This document shows positions 8,229-16,947 of a stretch of DNA of 45,190 bases, in pieces. The stretch comes from Verrucomicrobiia bacterium (lineage in GTDB: Bacteria > Verrucomicrobiota > Verrucomicrobiia > Limisphaerales > UBA1100): NCBI GenBank assembly GCA_014239365.1, contig JAAZZB010000010.1, positions 1 to 45,190 of the forward strand, read 5' to 3'. Each line of letters begins with the position of its first letter. The stretch's first letter is position 1. Position numbers and translations under genes: made by a program. Below the pieces are notes generated by a model, which was given only the letters and a program-made list of their open reading frames with translations, had not been told where the DNA came from and did not search any database.

Positions 8229-9020
8229 ATGGTAATAAATACAAACATCGGTGCGATGCGTAGCTCGCGGTTGCTCGCAGATTCCACAAGCAAGTTGAAT
8301 GGTGCCTTGAGCCGCTTGGCTTCGGGTTCGAAGATCGTATCACCTCAAGATGACGCTGCCGGTTTGGCAGTGGCAACGAAGTTCGATGCGCAAATCAGTC
8401 GGAACAACGCTGCACAAAACAACGTCTCAAGCGCGCTGTCTTACAGCCAAACTCAGGATGGCTTTCTCGGGAAAGTCTCTAAGGCTTTGGATCGTATGAG
8501 TGAGCTGATGAACCTTGCAAACGATGCGACGAAGTCAACGAATGATAAGGCCAACTACAACACGGAGTTCACTGACCTGAAGAATTACATCAGCGATTTG
8601 GGCACTAAAGAGTTCAACGGCGTGAGCTTGTTTGACGGTTCCGGCCTGGCCGTGACCAAAGACAGTGAAGGCAACACTTGGACACTGAATGCGAGTGACC
8701 TGAATGATACGGACATCACGTCCGTGATCGCTTCGGGCTTCACCGTCACCAGCACAATGAGCACGTTGACCACGTCGATCGAAAACGTGTCGACTCACCG
8801 TGCGCAAGTGGGTGGTAACATTCAGCGTCTGAACCTCACTAACGAGCAGCTCGGTATTCTGAGTGAGAACCTCCAAGCTTCCGTGAGCCGCATCAAAGAT
8901 GTGGACGTCGCGTCGGAGAGCACCCAGTTCGCCCGCTACAACATCCTGGTCCAATCCGGTACTGCGATGTTGGCGCAAGCTAACCTCCTGCCGCAGTCGG
9001 CTCTCCGACTCCTGCAGTAG
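8229..9020 (+). CDS. fliC: Flagellin, short form
   Basis: Filament subunit, exported by the flagellar type III apparatus. Of 263 residues, the N-terminal D0/D1 (MVINTNIGAMRSSR, then LSRLASGSKIVSPQDDAAGLAVA) and C-terminal D1/D0 (GGNIQRLNLTNEQLGILSEN to the terminal LPQSALRLLQ) are canonical. Only a short middle (about 130-180) remains, so outer D2/D3 domains are nearly absent. GGAG lies 8 bases before the ATG. Transcription is from the sigma-28 promoter at 8096. The coding region ends with three in-frame stops in a row (TAG TAG TAA), fitting a very highly expressed gene. Its likely chaperone is FliS (24013-24549), and a possible glycosyltransferase lies convergently downstream. Confidence 0.97.
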   Translation: MVINTNIGAMRSSRLLADSTSKLNGALSRLASGSKIVSPQDDAAGLAVATKFDAQISRNNAAQNNVSSALSYSQTQDGFLGKVSKALDRMSELMNLANDATKSTNDKANYNTEFTDLKNYISDLGTKEFNGVSLFDGSGLAVTKDSEGNTWTLNASDLNDTDITSVIASGFTVTSTMSTLTTSIENVSTHRAQVGGNIQRLNLTNEQLGILSENLQASVSRIKDVDVASESTQFARYNILVQSGTAMLAQANLLPQSALRLLQ

Positions 9021-9047
9021 TAGTAAAACGGTTATCCAACCAATCAC

Positions 9048-9078
9048 AGGCGACCCTTCGGGGTCGCCTCTTTTTTTT
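9048..9078 (+). terminator. Strong terminator of flagellin
   Basis: AGGCGACCC and GGGTCGCCT form a perfect 9-bp stem around a UUCG tetraloop, followed by C and eight T. The end of the T run is also part of the stop codon of the convergent gene (TAA, bases 9079-9077 on the - strand). Confidence 0.95.
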
Positions 9079-10504
9079 ATGCCTTCAACTCTTGCAACGC
9101 CTGAAGCATGCGGCGGATGAGTGGTTGCCAATCCTCATTTTGTTCCTGACGAAATAGCCGCGCCTCCGGATACCACGGGCTGGAATCCCCCGTCCACAGC
9201 CAGCGCCAATCCGGCGCAAACGAAAGCAGCACCCACGTTGGCCGGCCCAGTGCGCCGGCCAAATGCGCCGCCGCCGTGTCCACGCTCACCAACAAATCCA
9301 GCTCATTCATCACCCGCGCCGTGGCCCCAAAATCCGTGAGCTGCGCCGATAAATCCGTGAACCCTTCCGGTGCGTTGCCTTCCGGCTGCAGTGAAAACCA
9401 ATCCACCTCCGCCTCCCGCAATACCGCCAGCGCCTCGGTGGGTAGCGAGCGGCGATCCAGCGGTTGCGCGCCGGAACCGCGCCACGCCAGCCCTACCCGC
9501 GGGCGGGAGCTTTGTTTGGGCGGCAGCATGGGGTCACCGTTGGGTGCTTTCAAATAAGGCGTTTCGTTGGGGAGCGTTTCCAGCGAATCACTGAACACAC
9601 CCGGCAAACTCATCAGCGGCAAATGAAAATCGGCGGTGGGCGTTTGCGGCACACTGGGGAAAACTTCATTTAGGCTCGGCACATTTTTCAGCAGCGACAG
9701 CAGCGGGCGCGGGGCACAGAGTTGCACGCGGCCCACGCGCATGGCGATGCGCGAAAGGTAACGCAGCATTTGCAGCGTGTCGCCAAAGCCCTGTTCGGCG
9801 TGCAGCAACAGCGTGCCCTCGGGCGCGGACTGGCCATCCCAGCGGGGGATGTGGAAATCCACATCCGGTGTGGTGCGGCCGGGGAGTTTGAAACGCCATT
9901 CGTAATCCGCCCACGCGCCGGGGAAATCGCCCTCCAACGCGCGCAGAAAAAAGCGCTGCCAATGCGCCTCCGGATCTTCCGGAGCGAGTTCCAACGCGCG
10001 CGCGTTGCATTTGCGCGCGGCATCGTGCAGTCCGAAATCCAGCTGCGCCATTCCGAGCAATCGATGCGCGTTGGCGTCATTCGATTGCAGCGCCACGGCC
10101 TGTTGATGGCACTCGATAGCTTCGGCGAGTTCGTTGAGATGCTCGTGGGCGAGCGCGAGGTTTTGCCAAACTTGGGCATAGTTGGCATCCAGTTTTACCG
10201 CGTGCCGCCAAGGCGTGATGGCTTCGCGGTATTCGCCCTCGCGTTGCCAGCAATAGCCGATGGCGTTGAGGATTTGTGGGTTGTTGGAATCCAGCGCGCG
10301 GGCGGTCTCGAAACATCCGCGCGCGGCGGGCCAGTCTTCGTGCATTTGCTGCACCAACCCCAGCTCGAGATGGGCGGGCAGCAGCGCGGGATCCGCTTTG
10401 AGCGCGGCGCGCAAGTGCGCTTCGGCTTGCGCCAGTTCACCGTGTTCACGGCAACGCTGGCCCAGTTGCAGCGGGGTTAATATGGGGGAGTCCGGCCCGG
10501 ACAT
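9077..10504 (-). CDS. TPR protein with C-terminal glycosyltransferase-like domain
   Basis: The N-terminal half (about 10-200) is a run of tetratricopeptide repeats (for example AEAHLRAALKADPALLPAHL and AIECHQQAVALQSNDANAHR). The C-terminal half (about 225-470) resembles GT-B glycosyltransferases of the heptosyltransferase or TPR-O-GlcNAc-type family: LLLHAEQGFGDTLQMLRYL, RVGLAWRGSG, and DLLVSVDTAAAHLAGALGRP are recognisable. It is cytoplasmic with no signal. It is the last gene of the long - strand flagellar run and faces the flagellin gene, so O-glycosylation of flagellin is a reasonable inference, not shown. The gap to the upstream sigma-54 activator gene is about 30 bases. Confidence 0.85.
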   Translation of the reverse strand: MSGPDSPILTPLQLGQRCREHGELAQAEAHLRAALKADPALLPAHLELGLVQQMHEDWPAARGCFETARALDSNNPQILNAIGYCWQREGEYREAITPWRHAVKLDANYAQVWQNLALAHEHLNELAEAIECHQQAVALQSNDANAHRLLGMAQLDFGLHDAARKCNARALELAPEDPEAHWQRFFLRALEGDFPGAWADYEWRFKLPGRTTPDVDFHIPRWDGQSAPEGTLLLHAEQGFGDTLQMLRYLSRIAMRVGRVQLCAPRPLLSLLKNVPSLNEVFPSVPQTPTADFHLPLMSLPGVFSDSLETLPNETPYLKAPNGDPMLPPKQSSRPRVGLAWRGSGAQPLDRRSLPTEALAVLREAEVDWFSLQPEGNAPEGFTDLSAQLTDFGATARVMNELDLLVSVDTAAAHLAGALGRPTWVLLSFAPDWRWLWTGDSSPWYPEARLFRQEQNEDWQPLIRRMLQALQELKA

Positions 10505-10535
10505 CCGCGGGTTGTAACAGAAACCGCCCGTGCGA

Positions 10536-11957
10536 TCAATCGACCGGCTCGCCCTGCTCTTTGTACTCGTTGAGCTTGTTGCGCAGGGTGCGGATGTTGA
10601 TGTCCAGCGTCTCGGCAGTGCGCGTGCGATTGCCTTCGCAATGTTTGAGCGTGGATAAAATGTGCTGCTTTTCTAAATCCGCCAACTTGGTTGGCGCGCC
10701 ATTGGAAAGTGCGGCGGGCGCGGAATCCGTTGCGCCGGGTTTGTCCTCGATGGCGCCGGTGGGGGCATCGCCCGCGCCGGCTTGGGGCGGGGCGGTGAGG
10801 CCGAGTTGTTCGGGATGGATATAGCCATCTTCGCCGCAGAGAATCACCGCGCGTTCGAGGACGTTTTGCAGCTCGCGAATGTTGCCCGGCCAATCGTGTG
10901 CTTGAAGTGCGATGATGGATTCAGGCGCAAGGCCTTTCACCGGCACACCGTGGTTGCGGATGAAGCGTTGGCAAAATGCTTCGGCCAAGAGTGGCACATC
11001 GCCCTCGCGTTCGCGCAGCGCGGGCACGTGCACGGGCACCACGTTGAGGCGGAAATAAAGATCCTGTCGAAATTCGTTTTTCTCAACGCTTTGTTCGAGC
11101 TTGCGGTTGGTGGCGGCCACCACGCGCACGTCCACCTTGATCGTGCGATTGCCGCCGACGCGTTCGAATTCGCGTTCCTGCAAAACGCGCAGCAATTTGC
11201 TTTGGAGCGGCAGCGAAAGTTCGCTGATTTCATCGAGGAAAATCGTGCCGCCGTGGGCCAGCTCGAAGCGGCCTTCGCGTTTGTTGGTGGCGCCGGTGAA
11301 CGATCCTTTTTCATGCCCAAAGAGTTCGCTCTCCACCAGATTCTCCGGCAGCGCGGCGCAGTTGAGCTTGATGAAGGGGCCGTCTTTGCGGTTGGAATTG
11401 CGATGCATCGCGTGGGCGACGAGTTCTTTGCCGGTGCCGTTTTCGCCTTGGATGAGCACGGTGGCGTTGGTTTGGGCGACGCGGCGGATGAGTTTGCGGA
11501 GTTGAGTGGTGGATTCGCTTTCGCCAAGGATTTCATTTTCCGGATCCTCGGCTTCCTGGCTGGTTAGGAATTGATTGACGTTGAGGACCTGCGCGAATTG
11601 CTCGGCCTTGCGCAGAATGATTTCCACTTGTTCATTGGAAAACGGTTTGAGCAAATAATCGAACGCGCCCTTGGCCATGCATTGCACGGCGAGATCCACC
11701 GAGCCTTCGGCGCCCATCATCACCACCATCGGCTTGGCGGGGCGAAGGTTGACCTCTTCCAAAAATTCCGCGCCCTCGCCGTCGGGCAACGATTGGTCGA
11801 GCAACATCAAATCGAAATTGCCTTTGCCCATGAAGTCGTGGGCTTCCTGGATGGAGCCGCACTCGGCGACGTCGATGCGTTTTTTACGCAGGTATTGCGA
11901 GACCTGTTTGCGGAGGAATTCCTCCTGCGCGACCATGATGACTTTCTCGATGGACAT
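10536..11957 (-). CDS. NtrC-family sigma-54 activator (FlrC/FleR/FlbD-like)
   Basis: Bacterial enhancer-binding protein that remodels RNA polymerase-sigma-54. Domains: receiver (1-120), AAA+ (about 140-370) and a Fis-type helix-turn-helix (about 420-470). Walker A is GENGTGKE (171-178), the sigma-54-contacting loop is GSFTGA (218-223; usually GAFTGA), and Walker B is GGTIFLDE (236-243). The receiver keeps Asp54 and the Lys of LLKPF, but the usual acidic pair reads MVAQEE and the conserved Thr is Gly (VVMMGAEGS), so phosphorylation may be weak or unnecessary. No histidine kinase is nearby. Its location and the sigma-54 promoters before flgB, flgF, fliS and fliD make it the likely activator of those genes. 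Confidence 0.93.
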   Translation of the reverse strand: MSIEKVIMVAQEEFLRKQVSQYLRKKRIDVAECGSIQEAHDFMGKGNFDLMLLDQSLPDGEGAEFLEEVNLRPAKPMVVMMGAEGSVDLAVQCMAKGAFDYLLKPFSNEQVEIILRKAEQFAQVLNVNQFLTSQEAEDPENEILGESESTTQLRKLIRRVAQTNATVLIQGENGTGKELVAHAMHRNSNRKDGPFIKLNCAALPENLVESELFGHEKGSFTGATNKREGRFELAHGGTIFLDEISELSLPLQSKLLRVLQEREFERVGGNRTIKVDVRVVAATNRKLEQSVEKNEFRQDLYFRLNVVPVHVPALREREGDVPLLAEAFCQRFIRNHGVPVKGLAPESIIALQAHDWPGNIRELQNVLERAVILCGEDGYIHPEQLGLTAPPQAGAGDAPTGAIEDKPGATDSAPAALSNGAPTKLADLEKQHILSTLKHCEGNRTRTAETLDINIRTLRNKLNEYKEQGEPVD

Positions 11958-11960
11958 TTT

Positions 11961-12410
11961 CTAGGGCTGATCTTTGTACATCCGCGCGATGAGGTTGGGG
12001 TTTTGGCGCTGGGCGGGGGGGAGATGGTTTGCGGGCACGAGTTTGTGGCGGAGGAGGAGCTGTTCGTTTTCGCGATCGAGTGAAACGATTTTCATAATGA
12101 GATCGAGATCCTGCCGGATGAGCGCGGCGATGGAGGGATGCTCTGCGCGTCGGGCGGGGTTGAGCGCCATCCATGTGTCCTTGTGGGCGAAGAGGGTTTC
12201 CTGCGCGTGCGTGAGGCGCTCAAGCATTCCTTCGCGCGCCTGGAGCAAGGCGTTGAGGTCGTCCACCTGGCCGGTCTTGAGTTGTTGGTGTTCGCGCTGC
12301 ACGACGGCGAGGAGTTCGCCGCATAAAGTGAGATGGGCACGGAGTTCCTGCTCCAGCGCGGGCAGGCCGCCGCCGGTTCCAGGATGAGTGGTTTCTGGGG
12401 GGAAGCTCAT
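11961..12410 (-). CDS. FlgN-like helical protein, second copy
   Basis: 149 residues, mostly helical. The pattern LEQELRAHLTLCGELLAVVQ followed by LKTGQVDDLNALLQAREGML resembles FlgN-type export chaperones (which hold FlgK/FlgL before secretion) in its spacing of hydrophobic and charged residues. Similarity is weak, so the call is by pattern and context. It lies 3 bases before the sigma-54 activator gene and 19 bases after the 999-aa secreted protein gene. It could be a chaperone for another exported protein. No signal peptide or membrane segment is seen. Confidence 0.5.
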   Translation of the reverse strand: MSFPPETTHPGTGGGLPALEQELRAHLTLCGELLAVVQREHQQLKTGQVDDLNALLQAREGMLERLTHAQETLFAHKDTWMALNPARRAEHPSIAALIRQDLDLIMKIVSLDRENEQLLLRHKLVPANHLPPAQRQNPNLIARMYKDQP

Positions 12411-12429
12411 CGGGTTGGGGTAAATGGTG

Positions 12430-15429
12430 TCAGCGTTGGCTGCTTTTTTTCAACTGCTCGATTTCGATGCGCAGGTTGTTCTGGCGCAAATGTGCTTTGT
12501 GTTTCACGAGTTTCAACACCGGGGTGAAGTCACCGGGGTGCAATTCAAATAGCGGAACGAGTTCGTTCAATTGATCCAGCGCCAACTGTTTTTGCCCCAA
12601 GCGCTCGTAGGCGAAGGCGAGTTGTTGGCGGAGAAAAATTTGGCTGCGATAGGATTGATCAAAGCTTTGGGCCCATTTGTAATAGGTGATGGCGGCGTTG
12701 AGGTGCACCTGCACGGAGTCGTGCAACAGCGTGCGGGGATCGTTGGCACCTGTTTGCACGGGTGCAGTGCCGTCGGTGAGCTGGACCATCCGCTCCAGAT
12801 CGCTTTGCAATTGAATCGCTTCAACATAAACGAGGTTGGCCATATCCATAATGATTTGGAGGCGGGTGCTGGCCCACACCTTTTCGAGCTCGCTGGAAAC
12901 GGATGAGTTTTGAAGGAGCACTTCCATTTCGCGCAGTACGTGCTGTTCATTGCCGAGGGCTTGATGGGCGAGGATTTTATAGTAACGCACTTCGCCATCG
13001 TAGCGCACGCTTTGGCGGGTGTTTGTCCTGGTGTATTGCTCGATAAATTCGGCCGATTGCTTGGCCAGACTGCGCCAATGTTCATTGCGGTTTTTGGCAA
13101 AATTGGAGATTTGGGACAGGAGCGCATCGTGCTCCAGCGAGGTGGGCTTGAGCAGTTTGAGGCGGCGATTGTCGCGGGTGATGCGGCGGTCGATGGCGCG
13201 GATGGCAAAATACAGGGCGCGCATATAGCGCAGTTGGATTTGTTCGATGTCCAGCTCGTGATCTTCGATGTCTTTGCCGGGAGGCTGAACCATAATGCTT
13301 TTGAGCTTCACGATGGCTTCCTCATAATCCGAAAGTTTCTGGGGGTCCTCGTAATAGGCATTGGCGATTTGGCTTTTGGCCACGAGGTTGATGCGCTTCA
13401 GGCGCACGAGGTTGAATGCTTCCTGCTGCAAGGAAGAGGCGAGCACATTAAAAAACATTTGCACCGCTTTCTCTTTGAGCCCCAGCTCACGGTAAATCCA
13501 ACCTTGGCGCAGAAGGATTTCGGGGATGAGCGGATCGGGCGGGAGCGGGCTTTTCACAAACCCGCGTTTGACAAGGCCGCGCTCTTCTTTTTGCAATCCT
13601 TCGGAGCGCAAAAGATATTCCTGCCACATCTTCAATGAGAGCAGGTAATAATGGGTAGACTTTTTTTCGTCAGGCGGAGTGGCGGCCCTGAATTGGGTGG
13701 CGGTTTTGCGGAGCTTGGCGGCGGCGTTCGCTTGCGCGACGGCTTGGCCAAAAAACTGGGTGTAATCCTGCGCCTTATCGCTGGCGGTCTTGGCGAGGGT
13801 GGCTTGCTTGTAGGTGGCCACGTCCCGGTCGGCTACGGCGATGCTGTTCAGGGGCAGCTCTTTGGTGTCATTGGTGACCGCGTTGTTCTGGAGGTCGGCG
13901 AGGCTGCCGGCGGGCAACTGGCCTTTCAAAAAGTTCGCCTTGCGTTGGTTGGCCCAGGCATTGAGCTCCAGCCGACGGGCAGCGGCCAGCGCCATTTCGG
14001 ATCGCAGCCGCTTTTCATTGGCCAATGCCTTGTGATGAATGGCCAGTTGTTCATAGCGTTGGGCGAGGGTGATGACGGTCTGCCGTTTGACGGCGGCCTT
14101 CAACACTTGGGAGGCATCGCTCTTATAAATTTCATCGAGGATGCGGAGCTGTTTCTCCACGGTGTTCGTGCCCAAATTTCTGATCGTGCCTTGATTTGGC
14201 AGGGCCCGGTTGATGTTGCGCAGCGCTTGCAGGCTGGCGAGTGCGCGTTCGTTTGCTTTGATGAGGCTTTTCGGGGTGACCTGAAAACGAATGTTCGGGT
14301 CGTTCACGGCGTAAATTAACAGGTAAGTTTCCGAGGGATGCGGCTTGAGTTGCCACCGAACTTCTTTGGTGGAATTTTGAGTGAGCTTCCAATCAAACAT
14401 GCGGGTGAGCACGCGGCCGTCAAAAGAAAATTGCGCTTCAACGGTTGCCACGGTGGGATCGTCCACGGGAGCTTCAATGCGCGTCACCAGTCCGCGCCGG
14501 CGGTGGATGATAATTACGTTGGGTTGAATGCCCTCGGGATCGGGATGGCCGCCCACGGTGCGCCGCACAAACGACCACGTCACCATCCGGATGCTGCCAT
14601 CGGCCATCGCTTGCGGAAGCGAATCGGCCCCGCCTTGAGCGGGGTTTTGCCGGAAATGCCAAGTGGGTTCCATCCCGGATTCGGCACGGTTTTCCCGGCT
14701 GTGAAGCGTGCCGGGCGGGCTGCTAATGCCGCTGTAATCAACCTCCAACGTGTGAGGCGGATTGGTCTCCAGCGCGGCCCCGGCTTGGGCGGTGAGTTTG
14801 AACGAAGTGATGAGGACGCGGTTGCCATCCACAATGAGATGCGAACCCACGCGCAATTCGCGTTTCACGCGGTTGACAATCTCGCGCCGTTCCTCGACCT
14901 CCACGCGATGGTTGAGGAGCTGCAAATTCTGTTGCCAAGTGAGGCTCAGCTCGGGCCCGCCAATTTCTTTGGCGCGCACGGTAACGCGCAGATTCGCTGT
15001 GCCCACATCTTTGGGCGCCTCGGCGGGTTCGATTTGGACGATGACCGCTTTGCGACCATCCACTACCAATGCGGTGCCCGGGGCAAGTTCTTCCCACGGA
15101 TTGGTGACCTGATTGAGTCGGCGGCTTAATAGAATATGCTCGTTCAACGCCAGTTGGCCCAGCGGATTGCGCACCTCGGTAACGGTGACATCCCCGATGT
15201 TGGGGCGAAGCCCGAATTCCTCCATCGGTGTGGGGATGCCAAACGTTCTCGGCGGCAATGAAGGGGTGAGTCCGCCGGCCAATTTCTGCCCTTCCGCAGC
15301 GGCGGCTTTGGCCTCGGCTTCAGGCGTGGGCTTCGGTGCTGCGGCAGGTTTGTCAGCGGGATCGGCAGCGTATAACGCGCTCAATGCCACTAGCAGAGTT
15401 AAGAGTGTGAGTTGGCGTGCAGTCTTCAT
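12430..15429 (-). CDS. Large secreted helical-repeat protein, unknown function
   Basis: I do not recognise this 999-residue protein. The N-terminus (MKTARQLTLLTLLVALSALYA) is a clear Sec signal peptide, followed by an Ala/Pro linker, a beta-rich part (about 70-340) and a long alpha-helical, TPR-like part (about 370-985; for example LIPEILLRQGWIYRELGLKEK and LRQQLAFAYERLGQKQLALD). It is probably periplasmic or outer-membrane associated. Its ATG overlaps the TGA of the 206-aa gene (ATGA), so the two are translationally coupled. The pair lies inside the flagellar run after flgN, which makes a flagellar accessory role (ring, disk or assembly factor) plausible but unproven. Confidence 0.75.
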   Translation of the reverse strand: MKTARQLTLLTLLVALSALYAADPADKPAAAPKPTPEAEAKAAAAEGQKLAGGLTPSLPPRTFGIPTPMEEFGLRPNIGDVTVTEVRNPLGQLALNEHILLSRRLNQVTNPWEELAPGTALVVDGRKAVIVQIEPAEAPKDVGTANLRVTVRAKEIGGPELSLTWQQNLQLLNHRVEVEERREIVNRVKRELRVGSHLIVDGNRVLITSFKLTAQAGAALETNPPHTLEVDYSGISSPPGTLHSRENRAESGMEPTWHFRQNPAQGGADSLPQAMADGSIRMVTWSFVRRTVGGHPDPEGIQPNVIIIHRRRGLVTRIEAPVDDPTVATVEAQFSFDGRVLTRMFDWKLTQNSTKEVRWQLKPHPSETYLLIYAVNDPNIRFQVTPKSLIKANERALASLQALRNINRALPNQGTIRNLGTNTVEKQLRILDEIYKSDASQVLKAAVKRQTVITLAQRYEQLAIHHKALANEKRLRSEMALAAARRLELNAWANQRKANFLKGQLPAGSLADLQNNAVTNDTKELPLNSIAVADRDVATYKQATLAKTASDKAQDYTQFFGQAVAQANAAAKLRKTATQFRAATPPDEKKSTHYYLLSLKMWQEYLLRSEGLQKEERGLVKRGFVKSPLPPDPLIPEILLRQGWIYRELGLKEKAVQMFFNVLASSLQQEAFNLVRLKRINLVAKSQIANAYYEDPQKLSDYEEAIVKLKSIMVQPPGKDIEDHELDIEQIQLRYMRALYFAIRAIDRRITRDNRRLKLLKPTSLEHDALLSQISNFAKNRNEHWRSLAKQSAEFIEQYTRTNTRQSVRYDGEVRYYKILAHQALGNEQHVLREMEVLLQNSSVSSELEKVWASTRLQIIMDMANLVYVEAIQLQSDLERMVQLTDGTAPVQTGANDPRTLLHDSVQVHLNAAITYYKWAQSFDQSYRSQIFLRQQLAFAYERLGQKQLALDQLNELVPLFELHPGDFTPVLKLVKHKAHLRQNNLRIEIEQLKKSSQR

Positions 15430-16046
15430 CGGATTTCGTAGGTGGCGCTGCTGCCCCGGCGCATCATTGGATTTTGCGAGGGCAGGTTGTAGTGTGAGTT
15501 TTGGTCAAACAACAATCGGCTTTGGTAGTTGGTGCTGCCGCCGAGGTTGAAGTAACGCAGAATCTGCGGGTTCAAAAACGCGCTGGCGTTGTTGGTGTTT
15601 GCGCCGCCAAGGGTGAATCCTCCGGCTGCGGGCATTGGCATCGGGGGGATAATAAAGGTTTGTGCCTGAGTCGTGAATGGGCGCACGCCGGGGACCGGAG
15701 CCACGGGGATGGGCGCACCCGCTCCGCTACCGAGGCCGGGGGCGTTGGCGGGGTTCAGCGGTTGGGATGGCTGACGCGAGGCCAGCGGGATGGGCTGCGG
15801 ATCGGGGTTGATGGGCAGTGAGGGCAGGGAGTAAACAGGCGGCCGCGAGCGGGCACCGGTTCGCAAATTAAAGGGCGCGCCGCGGTTCAAGTAACCCGGC
15901 CCGGCGGGGACAATGCGTTTAAGTAAACGGCCGCCACGCTCGCTGGCGGGCAGCGTGAGGGGCAGCGAAAGGGTCAACACGGCCAGCAACGCGAGGGCGT
16001 AGCTGAACGGGTTCAACAGGCTTAAAATGGCGCGGTGTCGTTTCAT
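15426..16046 (-). CDS. Secreted Pro/Asn-rich protein, unknown function
   Basis: 206 residues. MKRHRAILSLLNPFSYALAL onward is a signal peptide or anchor with a hydrophobic core (about 15-34), followed by a Pro/Gly/Asn-rich low-complexity body and a C-terminal segment with Tyr and Asn (LNPQILRYFNLGGS, YNLPSQNP). I start at ATG 16046, which overlaps the flgN stop (TAATG); the longer reading from 16214 would lie inside flgN in another frame. The TGA overlaps the next gene's ATG. Coupling to both neighbours suggests equal production with the 999-aa protein. No family recognised. Confidence 0.7.
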   Translation of the reverse strand: MKRHRAILSLLNPFSYALALLAVLTLSLPLTLPASERGGRLLKRIVPAGPGYLNRGAPFNLRTGARSRPPVYSLPSLPINPDPQPIPLASRQPSQPLNPANAPGLGSGAGAPIPVAPVPGVRPFTTQAQTFIIPPMPMPAAGGFTLGGANTNNASAFLNPQILRYFNLGGSTNYQSRLLFDQNSHYNLPSQNPMMRRGSSATYEIR

Positions 16047-16549
16047 TAGATGAGTCCTTCGTACAGGGTGCTGGGCGGGGGCGTGATGGGGTTCACCGTG
16101 CCGCCGCGTCCGTAGGTTTGGGCTGCGGCGCTGGAGGTGGGGAAGATGGTGTTCATAATCTTCGACATCAAATCCAGCGAGCGTTTGAGCAGTAAATGAT
16201 TTTGCTTCACCCACGTTTGAATGCGTTGCAGCAATTGATTGATCTCTTCCACGAGGGCATTGAGCAGCGGCTGATATTCTTCGGGCAACAGCGCGGTCAT
16301 TTGTTTGAAGGTGGTGTCCTCCGTGCCGCCGACCGATTGCACCAGCACGCGGCGCGCGGCCTCGCGTTGCTCGCGATGGGTGCCGATTTTTTCAACCTGC
16401 TGGTTGACGTCGTGCAAATTAATCAGCAACTCATTCGCCGAGCGGTTGATGATCAGCTCCTGCTGTTCCTGCATCAACGCCAGCAGCTCCCCGTACTGGG
16501 TCATCTCCTCGCGCAACGCGGCGATCAAATTATTCAGAGCGTCGTTCAT
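16046..16549 (-). CDS. flgN: FlgN-family export chaperone
   Basis: 167 residues, nearly all helical: LNNLIAALREEMTQYGELLA then LLINLHDVNQQVEKIGTHRE and a second helical pair around LLNALVEEINQLLQRIQTWV. This is the FlgN shape; FlgN escorts the hook-filament junction proteins FlgK and FlgL to the export gate. The C-terminus carries the YGRGG motif typical of such proteins. Its ATG overlaps the flgJ stop (ATGA), and it follows flgK, flgL and flgJ directly, which supports the call. The TAA overlaps the next ATG. Confidence 0.75.
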   Translation of the reverse strand: MNDALNNLIAALREEMTQYGELLALMQEQQELIINRSANELLINLHDVNQQVEKIGTHREQREAARRVLVQSVGGTEDTTFKQMTALLPEEYQPLLNALVEEINQLLQRIQTWVKQNHLLLKRSLDLMSKIMNTIFPTSSAAAQTYGRGGTVNPITPPPSTLYEGLI

Positions 16550-16923
16550 TTCGCTTTCTCCTCCGTCAGCTTAGCGGCGGCCGCGGCGGCTTCCTGCGCC
16601 TGCAGGTTGCGCGGCATCAACTGCGAGTTAAAGGCGCGCGCCAGACCGAATTCACCGGATTTGCTGATGGTGTCGGCCAGCGTCTGCGTAATCATATCCT
16701 GATAAATTCCTTTGCTGGCTGCGTTCATACCTTCGCCACCCATGCCGCCTCCGCCAAACATCGGCTGCAATGCCTTGCCCAAAAACTGCCTCAGCAAGAT
16801 CGCCTCAAAGTGGCGGCTCACCTCACCAATTTTCTCCGCCTCGGTCAACTGATTGTTGCCCGCCAAGCCTTCCACCGCCATGTGGTTGGCGCTCATCGTC
16901 GTCATTTGGATTGGAATCGGCAT
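16546..16923 (-). CDS. flgJ: FlgJ-type rod-binding protein, without muramidase domain
   Basis: 125 residues corresponding to the FlgJ N-terminal rod domain only. SRHFEAILLRQFLGKALQPM and GIYQDMITQTLADTISKSGEFGLA are the family signature. The C-terminal glucosaminidase present in enteric FlgJ is absent, as in many other phyla, so a separate peptidoglycan hydrolase must open the wall for the rod. It acts in the periplasm as a rod-assembly cap, exported by the flagellar apparatus; no Sec signal. It sits between flgL (24-base gap) and flgN (ATGA overlap). Confidence 0.88.
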   Translation of the reverse strand: MPIPIQMTTMSANHMAVEGLAGNNQLTEAEKIGEVSRHFEAILLRQFLGKALQPMFGGGGMGGEGMNAASKGIYQDMITQTLADTISKSGEFGLARAFNSQLMPRNLQAQEAAAAAAKLTEEKAK

Positions 16924-16947
16924 CGTTCTTTTCTAAATTTCGGTCAT

